Made by a program: the position numbers and the translations under genes. A stretch of 64,000 nucleotides of DNA from Sinomonas gamaensis (GTDB lineage Bacteria > Actinomycetota > Actinomycetes > Actinomycetales > Micrococcaceae), in assembly GCF_005876955.1 (NCBI RefSeq), contig NZ_SSCL01000002.1:433489-497488 (forward strand), in the 5' to 3' direction. Positions within the stretch are counted from its first letter, which is position 1. Each line of letters starts with the position of its first letter. Shown here piece by piece: positions 17,091-26,481 of the stretch. The notes under the pieces were generated by a model that was not told where the DNA came from, did no database searches, and saw only the letters and a program-made list of their open reading frames with translations.

Positions 17091-18506
17091 TCAGGCCCGC
17101 CCGATCTCCGCCTTCTGTTCCTCGCGGTCCACGTAGCCGTACAGCTCCGGGAGGATGAGCCATGCCGAGAGGAAGCCGATCAGGGAGAGGATCGAGACGG
17201 CGAGCGTCGCCCCAACCTTGCCCCAGGAAGCGGTCATGATCGGGAACACGAACGCTCCGAAGAACGAAGCGCCCTTCACGAACACGTAGCCGAAACCCGA
17301 GGCCGTGGCCCGGAACCGCGACGGCGCGACCATCGAGGTGATCGTCATGCCGTTCGAGGCGTCCCAGTAGTGGCCCCACATCAGCACACACGCGCCGATG
17401 ACGATGAGCCACTGGATGTTGGCCCCCAGGGCGAACGCGCCCACGATCAGGCCGAGGAAGGCCAGGCCGAAGCCCCACATCGCCACGCCCTTATGCCCGA
17501 TCTTCGCGATCATGATCGGGGCCACGAAACCCGAGATCGTCGCGAGGACGTAGATCGCGGCCGTGACGAGGTTCGTTCCCGTGATGTTCGAGCTCGCGCC
17601 GCTGCCGGCAACGCCGACGCCCGCAGTGACGAGGATGACCGGAAGGTAGAAGCCGAACGCAGTGAACTCGGCACCCTGGCAGGCGTTCGAGATCCAGCCG
17701 AAGATCGTGGCCCGCCGCTTGATCGGGTCGGCCCAGATCACCCTGAGGAAGTCGCTCACCTTGGACTTCTCGATCTCGACGTCGTGGTTCGGGAGCATCT
17801 CGAGCGGATCGTCGAAGAGGCGCTGTGAGACTTCCTTGGCCTTGATGAACTGCCCTCGGTGGATCAGCGACATCGGGGTCTCTGGCAGGTTGAGCCGCGC
17901 GAGGAGCAGGATGAGCGCCGGGACGGCGCCAATGGCGAGCGCGACGCGCCACAGGATCTCGTGCGGCATGCCGGTCACGTACATGATGGTGATGACCACG
18001 ATCGAGAAGACCTCGCCGAGGCCGAACATGAACTGCCAGCGGCTGCCCATGACCTCGCGGGCGCCCTTGGACATCGACTCCATGATGTAGGCGTAGCCGT
18101 TGGAGATGTCGCTGCCCAGCGGGATGCCGATGAGGAACCGGACGATGATCAGGTCCCACACGCTGACCGAGAAGCCTTGGACGATCGCCAGCACGATGAA
18201 CAGCACCATCGTGAGGATGAAGACCGCTTTGCGACCCAACCGGTCTGCGACGTAGCCGCCGATCAGTGCCCCGATGAGCGCGCCGCCTTGGACGCCGGCG
18301 GTCACGAGCCCCAGCTCGGTGGGTGTCGGGTGGTATTCCGCAGTGATGAAGACCAGGACGAAGGAGATCGCGTAGAGATCCCATGCCTCGATGAGGATCG
18401 TGGCGATCATCATCCAGCCGCCTCTGAAGCTGGACGTGGTCCCGGGTTTGTTCAGGAGGACTTCGGTTGCCTCATCGGACAGCCGACGGATTGTGGCTTG
18501 GTCCAT
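17091..18506 (-). CDS. MFS transporter (sugar/organic-anion porter type)
   Basis: A ~471-residue protein with about 12 hydrophobic helices and the MFS motif A GGYVADRLGRK between TM2 and TM3. The first 30 residues are cytoplasmic. It belongs to the sugar porter/phosphate-type branch, but substrate cannot be assigned; the neighbouring LLM oxidoreductase gives no firm clue. ATG 18506 (MDQATIRRL) is preferred because AAGGGGCGA precedes it; the frame continues to 18545. Its stop lies just after the shared palindromic terminator. Confidence 0.85.
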   Translation of the reverse strand: MDQATIRRLSDEATEVLLNKPGTTSSFRGGWMMIATILIEAWDLYAISFVLVFITAEYHPTPTELGLVTAGVQGGALIGALIGGYVADRLGRKAVFILTMVLFIVLAIVQGFSVSVWDLIIVRFLIGIPLGSDISNGYAYIMESMSKGAREVMGSRWQFMFGLGEVFSIVVITIMYVTGMPHEILWRVALAIGAVPALILLLARLNLPETPMSLIHRGQFIKAKEVSQRLFDDPLEMLPNHDVEIEKSKVSDFLRVIWADPIKRRATIFGWISNACQGAEFTAFGFYLPVILVTAGVGVAGSGASSNITGTNLVTAAIYVLATISGFVAPIMIAKIGHKGVAMWGFGLAFLGLIVGAFALGANIQWLIVIGACVLMWGHYWDASNGMTITSMVAPSRFRATASGFGYVFVKGASFFGAFVFPIMTASWGKVGATLAVSILSLIGFLSAWLILPELYGYVDREEQKAEIGRA

Positions 18507-18629
18507 CTTCGCCCCTTGTGTCGTGGGGTCTTCGTGGCGCCTCACGAGACTCCGTTACCGTCCCGGTAGACCGGGCCCACTGGTCCGCTTACCCGGCTTC
18601 GCGAAGATTGAATCCAGAATGTGCCCGCT

Positions 18630-19679
18630 TCACGCGATCGGATCCCCCTGAACCGGGCCTTCGGTGTTGGACTTCCACCCGAGCGCGGGAGCGACGTGCT
18701 CCGCGAAAGCGCTGAGGATGTGCAGGTTGTACTCGACGCCGAGCTGGTTCGGGACGGTGAGCATGACGGTGTCCGCCGCCATGACCGCCGTGTCCTTCCT
18801 GAGCTGTTCGATGAGATCGTCCGGCTCGGCGGCGTACGTCTTGCCGAAGGTTGATCGGAAGCCGTCGATGATGCCCACCTGATCCCCTTCCGGACGAGAG
18901 CCGAAGTACATGGCGTCCCGCGAGGTCACGATCGGGAAGATGCTCCGGCTCACCGAGACGCGCGGCGCACGCGTATGCCCGGCCTCCTTGTAGGCGGCAC
19001 GGTATCGGTCGATCTGCTCGCGTTGGAGTTCGTGGAACGGAACCCCCGCGTCCTCGGTGAGCAGCGTGGAGCTCATGAGGTTGAGCCCGAGCATGCCGGT
19101 CCATTCCGCGGTGCTCCGGGTGCCGCTCCCCCACCAGATCCGGTCCCTCAATCCGGGCGAGCGGGGTTCGACCGGCAGTTTGGTGCCGGTTGCGAACTGG
19201 TGGGGATCGGCGTCCGCCACCCCCTCGCCGTCGATCGCCCGAAGGAACAGCTCGAACTTCTCGCGCGCCAGATCTGCCCCGCGCGGATCCGCGGATCCGG
19301 TGTATCCGAAGGCCTCATAGCCTCTGAGGGCGGGCTCGGGCGAGCCCCGGCTGATGCCGAGGGCGATGCGATGACCGGCGATGATGTCGAGGGCAGCCGC
19401 CTCCTCGGCGAAGTAGAGGGGATTCTCGTACCTGAAGTCGATGACGCCGGTCCCCACTTCGATCCGCTGGGTCCGGGCCGCCATGGCACTGAGCAGCGGG
19501 ATGGGCGAGGCCTGCTGGGGCGCGAAGTGATGGACGCGCACGTAGGCCCCGTTCACACCGATCTCGTCGGCCCCGACGGCGAGGTCGATGGTCTGGCGGA
19601 TCATGTCCGCCGCGGTTGGCGTCTGCGAGCCGCGGAACGGTCCGTAGTGGCCGAACGAGAGGAATCCGAAGGCTTTCAC
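18630..19679 (-). CDS. LLM-class flavin-dependent oxidoreductase (luciferase-like)
   Basis: A ~349-residue TIM-barrel luciferase-like monooxygenase. Recognisable features are the start VKAFGFLSFGHYGP, the RVHHFAPQQASP segment, GTGVIDFRYENPLYFAEEAAALD and the GRIALGISRGSPE-like loop. These enzymes use FMNH2 or F420 with diverse substrates; the cofactor is not decidable here. GTG 19679 is taken as start (family-like N-terminus, GGGG upstream); the frame runs to 19712. An 84-bp gap before the MFS gene suggests a separate promoter. Confidence 0.85.
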   Translation of the reverse strand: MKAFGFLSFGHYGPFRGSQTPTAADMIRQTIDLAVGADEIGVNGAYVRVHHFAPQQASPIPLLSAMAARTQRIEVGTGVIDFRYENPLYFAEEAAALDIIAGHRIALGISRGSPEPALRGYEAFGYTGSADPRGADLAREKFELFLRAIDGEGVADADPHQFATGTKLPVEPRSPGLRDRIWWGSGTRSTAEWTGMLGLNLMSSTLLTEDAGVPFHELQREQIDRYRAAYKEAGHTRAPRVSVSRSIFPIVTSRDAMYFGSRPEGDQVGIIDGFRSTFGKTYAAEPDDLIEQLRKDTAVMAADTVMLTVPNQLGVEYNLHILSAFAEHVAPALGWKSNTEGPVQGDPIA

Positions 19680-19725
19680 ATGAGCCCCTAACCCGCTGGA
19701 GCCCGCCGGCATTCCCGCCGTGGAA

Positions 19726-20271
19726 TCACTCCCCTGTCGCGCCGTCGATGGATTCCCGGATCAGGTCGGCGTGGCCGTTGTGACGCGCATATTCCTCGAT
19801 GAGATGGGTCAGGACCCAGCGCAGGGAGACCAGGCGGCGGCCGTCGTCGTCGAACACGTCCGCGAGCGCGCCGTCGCCGCGCGAGAGGAGCCCGCCGATG
19901 ATCTCCCTCGACCGCGCGACCCGCTCTGCCCACAGCGCGCGGAGGCTCGCGCCGTCGTCGTCCTTCGCGCTGTGCCACTCCCAGTCGCGGTCCGCTTCCC
20001 AGTCCACGCTCGCCCAAGGTTCTGACATCGGCTGCCCGCCGAGCACCTCGGCGCACCAGCCGTCCTCGACGTAGGCGAGATGCTTGAGCAGGCCGCCGAG
20101 CGTCATGGTCGACGGCGGAAGGGTCGCCCGGAGCTGTTCGTCGCTGAGGCCGCGGCACTTCCTCTCGAGCGTGGCGCGCTGGTACTCGAGGAAGCCGACG
20201 AGCGTCTCGGCTTCGCTCCCCTTCAGGGGCGGCTCGAGACGGTCGTCTGCGTCAGGGGAAGGGATGCTCAT
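19726..20271 (-). CDS. DinB-fold protein (DUF664 type)
   Basis: A 181-residue four-helix protein with the metal-ligand histidines of the DinB/YfiT fold: LGGLLKHLAYVEDGW near the middle and THLIEEYARHNGHADL near the C-terminus. Actinobacterial DUF664 members are putative metal- and mycothiol-dependent enzymes; the substrate is unknown. ATG 20271 has no ribosome-binding site but lies 6 nt after TAGCGT, so it is probably leaderless. Divergent from the SWIM operon (64-bp gap). Confidence 0.85.
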   Translation of the reverse strand: MSIPSPDADDRLEPPLKGSEAETLVGFLEYQRATLERKCRGLSDEQLRATLPPSTMTLGGLLKHLAYVEDGWCAEVLGGQPMSEPWASVDWEADRDWEWHSAKDDDGASLRALWAERVARSREIIGGLLSRGDGALADVFDDDGRRLVSLRWVLTHLIEEYARHNGHADLIRESIDGATGE

Positions 20272-20277
20272 GCGGGT

Positions 20278-20283
20278 ACGCTA
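20278..20283 (-). promoter_or_regulatory. -10 element for leaderless dinB-like mRNA
   Basis: TAGCGT on the minus strand, exactly 6 nt before ATG 20271. The identical hexamer and spacing precede ggt at 48468-48473. Confidence 0.5.
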
Positions 20284-20335
20284 CCGGGCCGCCGCGGAAA
20301 GGCCCCCTTGCGGCCCAGTTCCCTGACGGAAGAGG

Positions 20336-21640
20336 ATGAGCGTCATGGGGCGGTGGACTGAGGACAGGGTGATCGCCGCCGCGCCCGATCAGGCGTCCGT
20401 CGCCGCGGCACGGAAACTCGCCCGCCCGGGACCGTGGTCGGACACCGGGAGCACCGAAGTCCTGGTGTGGGGCAAGTGCCAGGGCAGCGGAAAGGCCCCG
20501 TACCAGGTGAGCATTGACGTCGTCGCCCCCGCCTACCGCTGCTCGTGCCCGAGCAGGAAATTCCCCTGCAAGCACGCGCTGGCGCTGCTCCTCCTCTGGG
20601 CTCGGGGCGAGGCAGCGGAAGCCGGCGCACAGGCTTCCGACTACGCCGCGCAATGGGCTGGCGAGCGCACGAAACGGGCCGCCGCTCAGGAACGGCGGTC
20701 CGCAGGGTCCCCGGACCCTGCGGCGCAGGCGAAGCGGCTGGAAGACCGCCTCGCGCTCATGGACTCCGGGATGTCGGATTTTGCCCTCTGGCTCATGGAC
20801 CTCGCGCGGACCGGGCTCGCCGCCGCCCGCACCCAGCCCTACTCGTGGTGGGACAACACCGCCGCTCGCCTCGTGGACGCTCAGCTCCCGGGCCTTGCGG
20901 AACAGGTGCGGGAGATGGGTTCCGAGGTCCATGCGCGGGTCGATTGGGCGGATCACCTGCTGCTGCGCGCCGGCCGGTGGTGGGCGGTCACGAAGGCATG
21001 GTCGCTCCGTGACGAACTGGGCCCCGCCGAGCTGGCGGACCTGCGGGCCACCATCGGGTGGGCCATGGCGTCGGCCGAAGTCGAGGCGGCTGAGTCCCTC
21101 CCGGGCCCCTGGCTCGTGCTCGGGGCACACCGCAGCGACGACGGGCGGCTCCAGCAGCAACGCACCTGGCTGCGGGGCCCGGAGGGCGAAATCGTGGTCG
21201 TCCTCGACTTCGCTGCCCAGGGGCAGACCCTCGCCGTGCCGCAGCTCGCGGGCGCGGTCCTCGACGTCACCGTCGCCAGATATCCCGGCTCGGCCCCCCG
21301 ACGGGCCCTGTTCACCGGCCCCATTCTCCCTCGGGGCGTGGAGGCAACCCTGGGTGAGGGAGGCGGCATTGCCGACGCGCTCGAGGCGGAGGCGGCCGCC
21401 GTCGCCCGCTCACCGTGGCGAGACCGCCACCCCGTGCTGCTCGGCGGCGTGCGGGTGAGCCCGGGCAATCCGGGCTGGCTTCGCGACCGTGCCGGGGAAG
21501 CCCTCCCGATCCTCGGCGGCTCGCTCACCTCGCTCCTCGCGCTCACCGGCGGCCATCCCGTGGAGATCTTCGGCGAACTCGAGGATGGTCGGGTTCGGCC
21601 GCTCTCCCTGGTGGTCGACGGCGAGGTGGTCACCGCGTGA
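20336..21640 (+). CDS. SWIM zinc-finger protein, first gene of MoxR/VWA operon
   Basis: A 434-residue protein with a SWIM zinc finger, C69-x-C71-x6-C78-x-H80 (YRCSCPSRKFPCKHALALLL), preceded by a short N-terminal segment beginning TEDRVIAAAPDQASVAAARKLA. The rest has no motif I recognise; it is probably alpha/beta with some beta-rich parts. SWIM fingers are predicted to bind DNA or protein. It starts at ATG 20336 behind GGAAGAGG. Its stop overlaps the next GTG (GTGA), so it is co-translated with the DUF5691-like gene. It heads a five-gene cassette (20336-27661) of unknown function. Confidence 0.85.
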   Translation: MSVMGRWTEDRVIAAAPDQASVAAARKLARPGPWSDTGSTEVLVWGKCQGSGKAPYQVSIDVVAPAYRCSCPSRKFPCKHALALLLLWARGEAAEAGAQASDYAAQWAGERTKRAAAQERRSAGSPDPAAQAKRLEDRLALMDSGMSDFALWLMDLARTGLAAARTQPYSWWDNTAARLVDAQLPGLAEQVREMGSEVHARVDWADHLLLRAGRWWAVTKAWSLRDELGPAELADLRATIGWAMASAEVEAAESLPGPWLVLGAHRSDDGRLQQQRTWLRGPEGEIVVVLDFAAQGQTLAVPQLAGAVLDVTVARYPGSAPRRALFTGPILPRGVEATLGEGGGIADALEAEAAAVARSPWRDRHPVLLGGVRVSPGNPGWLRDRAGEALPILGGSLTSLLALTGGHPVEIFGELEDGRVRPLSLVVDGEVVTA

Positions 21641-23088
21641 GCTGGCTCGCCGAGCTGCGGACGACGGCGGTCGTGGGCACCGCGCGCCGCCCCGCTCCCG
21701 CTCCGCCTCCCGGGTTGGAGGTTCATCCTCCTGAGGGGCGCCCTACTGAGGACTCGCTCTTGGATCAGGCAGCGCTCGCCGACGCCATCACGCGGGCGTC
21801 GCGCAGGGCCCAGCGACGGGACGCGGATGATGTCCCCGCAGCACCGCCCGACGACCTCCCACCCGCGCCCCCTGAAGCCGCACGGCTGCTCGAGCTCCTC
21901 CTGACCCAACCGCCCGTGAGCCGCGACCTGAGTCTCCGGCTCGTGATGGACTGGCTGGACCTCGCCGCGGAAGCCGCCCGGCGTGTGCCGCACGGGCTGC
22001 TCCCGCCGCTGATCGCGCTCGCCGACACCAACCCGGCCGTGGCGGAGCATCTCCACCCCGCGATCGGGGTCAGGGGCACATGGCTTCAGGGGCTCCTCGG
22101 CGAGCCGATCCGCCGCGAGCCTTCCGCCGGCCCCGGGACCGAGTGGGGAGAGCTCCCCAGCTCCGAGGCGACTGCGCACCTTGCGCGGCTCCGGGTCGCC
22201 GATCCCGCGGCCGCGCGCAACCTGCTCGGGGAGCACTGGGACTCCCTCGGCGCCCGCGAACGGGCCACACATCTTGGAGTACTCGCAACGAATCTCGGCC
22301 CCGAGGATGAGGATCTCCTTGAGCGGGCCCTCGACGACAAGGCCAAGGGTGTCCGCGAGACCGCCGCCGGTTTGCTCGACAGGCTCCCCCACAGCGCACG
22401 GGCAGGGCGCATGGCAGCCAGGTTGCGTCCCCTGCTGCGGGTTAGAGGCATCCTGCGGAAGCAGTTCGAGATCTCGCTGCCCCCGGAGCCCGATGCCCTG
22501 GCTGTTCGCGACGGCATTGCCCCACGCCCGCGCACGGGCGAACCAGATCTTCTCCAACGGCTCGACGCGATCATCCGTGGGGCGCCTCTAGACGTGTGGA
22601 GCGAGGCCGCGGGCGGCAGCCCCGCCTCCGCTCTGGCCCTGCTCAGTACCGAGAAGCGCGTGATGGAGACGATTGTCGCTACCGCAGTGCTCCGTGCCGA
22701 CCTGGACTGGGTGCGGGCGCTCCTGGACGTCCGGGCCGACCTGCGCCTTGTTCGGTGCCTTCCGGCCGGCGAGCGCGAGCTCGCCATCCGAGGATTGCTC
22801 GGCAGGGGAACGGTGCAGCCGGTCGCGCTGGTGCCAGCCCTGAGAGACCTGCCGACTCCGTGGGGAGTCCCTCTGGCACAGGACATCCTCGAGGAGTTGA
22901 TGGGGAAGAACGGCTCCCCTCTCGCGATGATGCTTGCACCCTTCCTTCCCGTGGCACTCCCGGCCCAGGCCGCCGAGCGCTGCCGTCGCCTCCTTGAGCG
23001 TGCCGACGACGACGCGCGGCGCCGCGTTCTCCGAGACGTTGTCCAGTACCAGTCGTTTCGTCAATCGATCACGGAGGCCTTCTTATGA
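21637..23088 (+). CDS. DUF5691-like protein of the MoxR/VWA operon
   Basis: A 483-residue cytoplasmic protein that opens VSWLAELRTTAVVGTARRP. The GTG at 21637 overlaps the preceding stop by 4 bp. The composition is Leu/Ala/Arg-rich with repeated helical segments (for example DLLERALDDKAKGVRETAAGLLDRL), suggesting a HEAT-like helical repeat scaffold; this is inference. No catalytic motif is visible. The frame extends upstream to 21415 but that part overlaps the SWIM gene. The family name is assigned from the characteristic gene neighbourhood and N-terminus, not from a search. Its stop overlaps the MoxR ATG. Confidence 0.7.
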   Translation: MSWLAELRTTAVVGTARRPAPAPPPGLEVHPPEGRPTEDSLLDQAALADAITRASRRAQRRDADDVPAAPPDDLPPAPPEAARLLELLLTQPPVSRDLSLRLVMDWLDLAAEAARRVPHGLLPPLIALADTNPAVAEHLHPAIGVRGTWLQGLLGEPIRREPSAGPGTEWGELPSSEATAHLARLRVADPAAARNLLGEHWDSLGARERATHLGVLATNLGPEDEDLLERALDDKAKGVRETAAGLLDRLPHSARAGRMAARLRPLLRVRGILRKQFEISLPPEPDALAVRDGIAPRPRTGEPDLLQRLDAIIRGAPLDVWSEAAGGSPASALALLSTEKRVMETIVATAVLRADLDWVRALLDVRADLRLVRCLPAGERELAIRGLLGRGTVQPVALVPALRDLPTPWGVPLAQDILEELMGKNGSPLAMMLAPFLPVALPAQAAERCRRLLERADDDARRRVLRDVVQYQSFRQSITEAFL

Positions 23089-24203
23089 CCGATGCCCCAG
23101 ACGCTGCGGTCGGCATTCTCCGCGCCCACGCAGAGGACGCCTACGCCTCAGAGCTCGCCGCGCTGGCCGCGGCCGACGACCGGCCGCGACCTCCTAGCTG
23201 GCGTCTGTCGCCGTGGGCTGTGATGACGTACGTGCTCGGGGGCGCACTCCCTGACGGGACGCAGATCAGCCCGAAGTACCTCGGGTCGGCCCGCTTGGTC
23301 GAGATCGCGGTGGCGACCCTGGCCACCGACCGGGCGCTCCTGCTGCTCGGCGTGCCGGGCACGGCGAAGACGTGGCTTGGCGAGCATCTGGCCGCGGCGA
23401 TCTCGGGATCCTCGACGCTCGTGGTGCAGGGCACGGCTGGCACCCCCGAGGAGGCGCTGCGCTATGGATGGAACTATGCCCGGCTACTGGCCGAGGGACC
23501 CAGCCGTTCGGCCCTCGTGGCGGGCCCGGTCATGCGCGCCATGGAATCCGGGAGTCTGGTCCGGGTCGAGGAACTCACTCGCATTCCCTCGGACGTGCAG
23601 GATTCCCTCATCACCATTTTGAGTGAGAAGACGCTGCCGATCCCGGAACTCAATGCAGAGGTGCAGGCCCGGAAGGGCTTCAACGTCATCGCCACGGCGA
23701 ACAACCGCGACAAGGGCGTCAACGATCTCTCCTCCGCACTCCGCCGTCGCTTCAACACGGTGATCCTTCCACTGCCCGACAGCCTCGAGCAGGAGGTCGA
23801 GATCGTGACGACCCGCGTCCGCAGCCTCGGCGCCGCGCTGGAGCTGCCGGCGGATCTCGCGGCGCTCCACGAGATCCGCCGCGTCGTGACCGTCATGCGC
23901 GAGCTGCGCGCAGGCAGGACGGAGGATCAGCGCACGAGTCTCAAGTCGCCGTCGGCCACGCTCTCCACCGCCGAGGCGATCTCGGTGATGACGAACGGCC
24001 TCTCGCTCGCGGCCCACTTCGGCGACGGGACGGTGCGGGCCGAGGACGTGGCGGCGGGCCTCGTCGGCGCGGTGGTCAAGGACCCCGTGCAGGACCTCGT
24101 GGTCTGGCAGGAGTACCTCGAGACGGTTGTGCGGAACCGGCCGGACTGGATGGACCTGTACCGGGCGTGCCGCGACCTCGAGACCTCCGACCGGTCCAGC
24201 TGA
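23085..24203 (+). CDS. MoxR-type AAA+ ATPase
   Basis: A 372-residue AAA+ ATPase of the MoxR/AAA_5 group. Walker A is G89-VPGTAK-T96. The Walker B region reads SLVRV161-E162-E163-LTRIP, so the usual Asp of 'DE' is replaced by Val and only the acidic pair remains. A sensor-1-like NVIATANNRD and the arginine stretch ALRRRF follow. MoxR ATPases act with VWA proteins as chaperones in maturation or conflict systems; this gene sits two positions upstream of a VWA gene. Its ATG overlaps the preceding stop (ATGA). Confidence 0.93.
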   Translation: MTDAPDAAVGILRAHAEDAYASELAALAAADDRPRPPSWRLSPWAVMTYVLGGALPDGTQISPKYLGSARLVEIAVATLATDRALLLLGVPGTAKTWLGEHLAAAISGSSTLVVQGTAGTPEEALRYGWNYARLLAEGPSRSALVAGPVMRAMESGSLVRVEELTRIPSDVQDSLITILSEKTLPIPELNAEVQARKGFNVIATANNRDKGVNDLSSALRRRFNTVILPLPDSLEQEVEIVTTRVRSLGAALELPADLAALHEIRRVVTVMRELRAGRTEDQRTSLKSPSATLSTAEAISVMTNGLSLAAHFGDGTVRAEDVAAGLVGAVVKDPVQDLVVWQEYLETVVRNRPDWMDLYRACRDLETSDRSS

Positions 24204-24207
24204 CCGC

Positions 24208-26481
24208 ATGGCCGACGTCCATCTCCTCGGCGTTCGCCATCACGGCCCGGGTTCCGCTCGGTCGGTCGCCGAGGCGCTCACGGTGATCCGCCCGGATCTC
24301 GTCCTGATTGAGGGGCCGACCGAACTCGACGGCGTTGCCCCGCTTGCTGCGGATCCCGGGATGACGCCGCCCGTGGCCGCGCTGATCTACGCCGTCGAGC
24401 AGCCCCACCTCGCCTCGTTCTACCCGCTCGCGAGCTTCTCCCCTGAGTGGGTCGCGCTTCGATGGTCCCTCGCGACCGCGACTCCCGTGCGGATGATGGA
24501 CCTGCCCGCCGCGAACAGCCTTGCGCTGCACCTCACCCCGAAGGGGCCCGTCGCCGCGGCTTCCCCGGAGGACGACGGCGGAGGCAGCCGCTCGCTGTAT
24601 CGTCCAGACGCGATCGGGATGCTCGCCGACGCCGCGGGGTATTCGGATGCCGAGCGCTGGTGGGAGGACGCGGTCGAGCATCGTGACGCCGGTCCCATCG
24701 AGCGCTTCGCCGCTCTGACCGATGCCATCGCCGAGATTCGAGCCGTGGATGATCGGCCCGACGACGACCCCGACGTCGTCCAGAATGCCGTGCGGGAAGC
24801 CGCGATGCGACGGGTGATACGGGGGGCGGTCCGTGAGGGACATGGACGGGTTGCGGTGGTCTGCGGCGCCTATCACGCTCCTGCGCTCGTCCCGGCGGAT
24901 TTTCCTCCGGCCTCTGCCGACAACAAGCTCTTGGCGGGCCTTCCGAAGGTGAAGGTCGCCGCGACCTGGGTGCCGTGGACCTCTTCTCGGCTGAGCCTCT
25001 CAAGCGGGTACGGGGCGGGAATTGCTTCCCCGGGCTGGTACCAGCACCTCTTCGAGCACTGGCAGAACTCCTCCGCCAGCGGGGCTGACGTTGCGACGTC
25101 GTGGCTCGTCCGGGTCGCCCATGCCCTGCGGCGCGAGAATCTCGATGCCCCGCCGGCCTCCCTCGTGGAGGCCCAACGGATGGCCAGTGCCGTGGCCGCG
25201 ATTCGCGGCCGGCCCGCGCCGGGGCTGGCTGAACTCGACGACGCCGTCCAGGCAGTCCTCTGCGAGGGCTCCACGGTGCCGCTCACCGTCGTGCACCGAG
25301 AGCTCACCGTGGGGCACGAGCTCGGGCGCGTGCCCGACGCCGCCCCGACAGTTCCCCTGGCGGCTGACCTTGCTGCGGCCCAGCGCAGGCTCCGCCTGAC
25401 CCCGAGCGCAGTCGAAGAAGTCCTCACCCTCGACCTCCGCAAACCGAACCAGCTGGCACGCTCGGTGCTTCTGCACCGGCTGACCCTGCTCGGCGTGCCG
25501 TGGGGACGCCCCGTCGAGACCGGGCGGACCACGGGCACGTTCAAGGAGGGCTGGGCCCTGCGATGGCAGCCGGAATTCGCCGTCGAACTCGTCGACGCAA
25601 GCCGGTATGGCACGACCGTGGACTCGGCCGCCTCCGCGTGCGTGGCAGAACGGGCGCAGTCCGCCGACAGCCTGGCCGAGCTGAGCGAACTGCTCGGCGC
25701 TTGCCTCCTGGCGGACCTCCCCGCGGGAATCAGCCACGTCGTGTCCGTGCTCGCCGAACGGGCCGCCCATCAGGAGGACGTTGCTGCGCTGCTGATGACC
25801 ATCGCCCCGCTCGCCCGGACCTGCCGGTACGGGAACGTCCGCGGGGTCGACGTCGCCGAGGTCCGGCGGATTCTCGACGCCACGGCCATCCGTGCCTGCG
25901 TCGGCCTCCCCACCGCCTGCGCCGGACTCGACGACGACGCTGCCGCCGTCATGCGTCGGGCCATCGACTCGGCCCAGACTGGTCTCACGCTGCTGCCCGA
26001 GATGCCTCACGACGACTGGCATCAAGCCTTGGCGGCCGTGGCGGGCTCAGACCGGATTCACGGTTCCGTGGCAGGCCGCGCCACACGCCTCCTCCTGGAC
26101 GCCGGGCTGGTGGACCGCGAGGCGCTCGCAGCGCGGCTCAGCCGCCGGCTCTCCATCGCGACGCCCGGCCCCGAGGCCGCGGCGTGGCTGGACGGCCTGC
26201 TCTCCGGCAATGCCGTCCTGCTGATGCACGATCGCCGGCTCCTGGGCCTCGTGGACGAGTGGGTCTCGGCTGTTCAGGACGAGGTCTTCGATGATGTGCT
26301 GCCGCTGCTGCGAAGGACCTTCTCCGACTTCTCGCGACCGGAGCGTCGCGAGATCGGCGAGCAGCTCAGCAGCGGCGATAGCTCCCCGAATCGACCGGCG
26401 GAAGAGCTCGATCTGACGCGAGCCGGGCCAGCCATTCGCACGATGGCCCGATACCTCGGATGGGAGGCACACCGTGACTGA
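24208..26481 (+). CDS. DUF5682-like protein, putative TraB/EreA-like fold N-terminus
   Basis: A 757-residue cytoplasmic protein starting MADVHLLGVRHHGPGSARSV at ATG 24208, 4 bp after the MoxR stop (the open frame to 24127 is inside moxR). The N-terminal ~250 residues show G-x-R-H-H-G-P-G-S, then PDLVLIEGP, and later VAVVCGAYHAPALV. These spaced His motifs recall the TraB/TIKI/EreA hydrolase superfamily, an inference without a search. The C-terminal ~450 residues are helical with no motif known to me. Its stop overlaps the VWA start by 8 bp. Confidence 0.72.
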   Translation: MADVHLLGVRHHGPGSARSVAEALTVIRPDLVLIEGPTELDGVAPLAADPGMTPPVAALIYAVEQPHLASFYPLASFSPEWVALRWSLATATPVRMMDLPAANSLALHLTPKGPVAAASPEDDGGGSRSLYRPDAIGMLADAAGYSDAERWWEDAVEHRDAGPIERFAALTDAIAEIRAVDDRPDDDPDVVQNAVREAAMRRVIRGAVREGHGRVAVVCGAYHAPALVPADFPPASADNKLLAGLPKVKVAATWVPWTSSRLSLSSGYGAGIASPGWYQHLFEHWQNSSASGADVATSWLVRVAHALRRENLDAPPASLVEAQRMASAVAAIRGRPAPGLAELDDAVQAVLCEGSTVPLTVVHRELTVGHELGRVPDAAPTVPLAADLAAAQRRLRLTPSAVEEVLTLDLRKPNQLARSVLLHRLTLLGVPWGRPVETGRTTGTFKEGWALRWQPEFAVELVDASRYGTTVDSAASACVAERAQSADSLAELSELLGACLLADLPAGISHVVSVLAERAAHQEDVAALLMTIAPLARTCRYGNVRGVDVAEVRRILDATAIRACVGLPTACAGLDDDAAAVMRRAIDSAQTGLTLLPEMPHDDWHQALAAVAGSDRIHGSVAGRATRLLLDAGLVDREALAARLSRRLSIATPGPEAAAWLDGLLSGNAVLLMHDRRLLGLVDEWVSAVQDEVFDDVLPLLRRTFSDFSRPERREIGEQLSSGDSSPNRPAEELDLTRAGPAIRTMARYLGWEAHRD

